NCBI GenBank assembly: GCA_021159405.1
Contig: JAGGRX010000170.1
Location: 1-7,302 of the forward strand
Length of the DNA: 7,302 nt
From: Candidatus Bipolaricaulota bacterium
GTDB taxonomy: Bacteria > Bipolaricaulota > Bipolaricaulia > Bipolaricaulales > Bipolaricaulaceae
Direction: 5' to 3'
The position numbers were made by a program, and so were the translations under genes. Positions 6,072-7,302 of this stretch are shown here, piece by piece; positions within the stretch are counted from its first letter, which is position 1, and each line of letters begins with the position of its first letter. The notes under the pieces were generated by a model. The model saw nothing but the letters and a program-made list of their open reading frames with translations. It made no database searches and was not told the origin of the DNA.

Positions 6072-6099
6072 AAGATAATGCCTTGTGCCCCAGGTGCAA
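6072..6099 (-). promoter_or_regulatory. Possible promoter immediately upstream of upp
   Basis: On the minus strand, TTGCAC (6099-6094; 3 of 6 consensus bases) and TATCTT (6077-6072; 4 of 6) are 16 bases apart. Transcription would start about 3 bases before the upp ATG, giving an almost leaderless message, which could explain the missing Shine-Dalgarno sequence. The boxes are weak, and translation as part of an upstream transcript is an equal alternative. Confidence 0.25.
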
Positions 6100-6101
6100 C
6101 C

Positions 6102-6992
6102 TCAAACCAGGGAAGGATAGCGGTGTCTGACCCCAGTAAGCCGGTCCAGATACTGAAGCCACAGCTTGAGACATTTGTACAACGAAGCCACCAGCCACTC
6201 GCGGACCCGGTCACGTGGACCCAAAAGCCCGTAGACATAGGCTTCCCACCCGCTGGCCGGTTCCTTCCCCCTTTGCCAGTTGACAAGGGCGGCGGCCGTC
6301 AGGCGAAGAAGCGCAATCCGCCCGGAGTCGAGCTCCTCGGCTTCCCGAAGGGAGGCGCTGCACACCCGGATCTCAGGGAGGGAGAGGCTGGCGATGCCGT
6401 CCAGGACACGGGCGAGGTTAGCCTGCAAGTTGAAGCAGCAGGCGTGGCGGAAGAGCTGGGCCAAGGGGGCCTGTTCCCCCTCCACCAAGGTCCGGGTGAA
6501 CGGGTGACGGGCCCGGGCTGCCCATCTCTCCAAGGCCTCATCTAAAGCCGCGTGCCCACGCAGGAGGGCCAAGGCTACCTCACCAGCAGCCCGGGCAGCC
6601 TCCGCACGCTCCGGGTCAGGAGGGCCAAGGTCAGCCCGTCGAAACTGGCCGTCCAGCTCTCCGCCCCGGCTCCAGCGCAAGAGTCCCTCCCCCCAGCGCT
6701 TGAGGGTCGCCCTGGCAGCAAGCGAAATCTCACCACACCCCCCCAGCCTGGGGAAGGCCTTCCCTTGACCGATCATGGTGAGGACCTGTTCCAAGCCAGC
6801 CGGAAATAGGTATGCACAGGGTTCAAACCCCCACCGGGGCATGAGATCCCGCACCGCAAGTGCCCAGCGGGGAAGCTCCAGCTCCTCCACCAAACTGTTT
6901 AAGTACAAGATCTCTTCGTCGAAGGCCTCGCGGCCGTCGATGCCCGGGGCCTCCCACCACTCCAAAAGGCGCTTCTCCGAGACCTTAGCCAT
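6102..6992 (-). CDS. Unrecognised 296-residue protein, first gene of the upp run
   Basis: I do not recognise a family. The protein starts at an ATG preceded by GGGGGGCAGCG, which can serve as ribosome binding site. It looks soluble and mostly helical, with no signal peptide and no membrane segment. The N-terminus has an aromatic/acidic stretch (EKRLLEWWEAPGIDGREAFD, 6-25), and RWALAVRDLMPRWGFEPCAY follows at about 42-61. Ala-, Arg- and Glu-rich helices fill the middle, and a Trp/Leu-rich end contains YKCLKLWLQYLDRL. The few cysteines, including a CC pair in FRHACCFNLQ, do not form a metal-site pattern. The composition matches the GC-rich genes downstream, and no competing long frame shows family-like sequence, so it is very likely a real gene. 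Its place 40 bases before upp suggests co-transcription but does not reveal a function. Confidence 0.8.
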   Translation of the reverse strand: MAKVSEKRLLEWWEAPGIDGREAFDEEILYLNSLVEELELPRWALAVRDLMPRWGFEPCAYLFPAGLEQVLTMIGQGKAFPRLGGCGEISLAARATLKRWGEGLLRWSRGGELDGQFRRADLGPPDPERAEAARAAGEVALALLRGHAALDEALERWAARARHPFTRTLVEGEQAPLAQLFRHACCFNLQANLARVLDGIASLSLPEIRVCSASLREAEELDSGRIALLRLTAAALVNWQRGKEPASGWEAYVYGLLGPRDRVREWLVASLYKCLKLWLQYLDRLTGVRHRYPSLV

Positions 6993-7148
6993 CGCTGCCC
7001 CCCACGTCCCCCCTCAACCTTGCCCAGCGTAATGCACCAAGCTTCAAACCAGTGTGACGGGAAAACGCAAGCACGACGATTCCCACGCAACCATCCCCCA
7101 CTCGAAAAGTAAGACCTTTACCCGCCCAAGCACCCTGCCCCCTTCACG

Positions 7149-7302
7149 GTGACCATTCTAGCCCGCGAGCCTCAAGCTGACAATGCGAGCTTCTGGCTTA
7201 TACTTTTCTCCTCTACGTACGCCAGCGCCGGCGGCGCTGAGCTAGGGCCGATGTTCGGAAGGCTATCGGACCGGGTGGGCAGAAGGCGGATGATCGCCCT
7301 TG
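7149..7302 (+). CDS. MFS transporter fragment, N-terminal end, possibly 5'-truncated
   Basis: The last 154 bases encode, in one open frame to the right edge, a helix-like stretch FWLILFSSTYASAGG followed by GPMFGRLSDRVGRRRMIAL. The latter is a textbook MFS motif A (Gly-x-Leu-Ser-Asp-Arg-x-Gly-Arg-Arg) with the end of helix 2 before it. The only family-compatible start I see is GTG at 7149, without a ribosome binding site; the frame is closed by TAA at 7110-7112. That leaves only about 33 residues before the motif, whereas MFS proteins normally have about 50-65, including helix 1. The gene may therefore be a 5'-truncated remnant, or may begin unusually. It is divergent from the 6102-6992 gene, and in the spacer 6993-7148 I see no convincing promoter or repeat. 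Confidence 0.5.
   Translation, partial: MTILAREPQADNASFWLILFSSTYASAGGAELGPMFGRLSDRVGRRRMIAL

Noticed and set aside
5438..6286. A longer upp starting at 6286 (75 extra residues).
   Set aside because: The extension overlaps the preceding gene and has no resemblance to the family N-terminus; the ATG at 6061 gives the normal length.
6993..7148. Possible divergent promoters in the spacer between the unrecognised gene and the MFS fragment.
   Set aside because: TTG-containing hexamers occur on the minus strand, but none has a -10-like box at 16-18 bases.
1..7302. CRISPR arrays, insertion sequences, integrase sites next to the tRNA, riboswitches.
   Set aside because: No regularly spaced repeats, transposase or integrase motifs, duplicated tRNA end or recognisable riboswitch core was found.

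Overview
The window is a stretch of bacterial chromosome, GC-rich overall but uneven: sampled 60-base lines run from about 43% GC in the RNase H-like gene to about 75% in the MFS and TIM-barrel genes. Ribosomal protein L32, a DTD1-type D-aminoacyl-tRNA deacylase, good Shine-Dalgarno sequences and sigma-70-type promoters make it bacterial. The gene mix and sequence style would suit an uncultured, possibly thermophilic lineage (Bipolaricaulota-like), but that is a weak impression and no phylum can be fixed from this sequence alone.

Layout. (1) Bases 1-965, minus strand: the N-terminal 321 residues of a secreted family-5 (peptide/nickel-type) ABC substrate-binding protein, running off the left edge. 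(2) Bases 966-1287: a divergent control region with one promoter reading left into the binding-protein gene and one reading right into a tRNA. (3) Bases 1251-2609, plus strand: a compact translation-related unit of promoter, tRNA with a CAU anticodon, an RNase HI-fold protein whose active site is degenerate, D-aminoacyl-tRNA deacylase (dtd) and ribosomal protein L32 (rpmF), closed by a hairpin. (4) Bases 2609-6992, minus strand: a tight run transcribed right to left of an unrecognised 296-residue protein, uracil phosphoribosyltransferase (upp), a FabG-like short-chain dehydrogenase, a sugar-phosphate-isomerase/endonuclease-IV-like TIM barrel and an MFS transporter. Gaps are 40, 9 and 2 bases, then a 14-base overlap. 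(5) Bases 6993-7148: a short spacer. (6) Bases 7149-7302, plus strand: the start, or a 5'-truncated remnant, of a second MFS transporter, cut by the right edge.

How the parts may work together. The plus-strand unit links a tRNA, removal of mischarged D-amino acids from tRNA, and a ribosomal protein. The minus-strand run combines pyrimidine salvage with a dehydrogenase, a TIM-barrel enzyme and a permease, which would suit a small uptake-and-conversion pathway for a sugar-like compound; the substrate cannot be read from the sequence. The observations most worth a second look are the RNase H-fold protein with two of four catalytic acids replaced, the dehydrogenase with Thr in place of the tetrad Asn, the TIM barrel that keeps residues at all nine endonuclease-IV metal-ligand positions, and the MFS fragment lacking its first membrane helix. 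I found no CRISPR array, insertion sequence, or clearly new multi-gene defence or mobile system.
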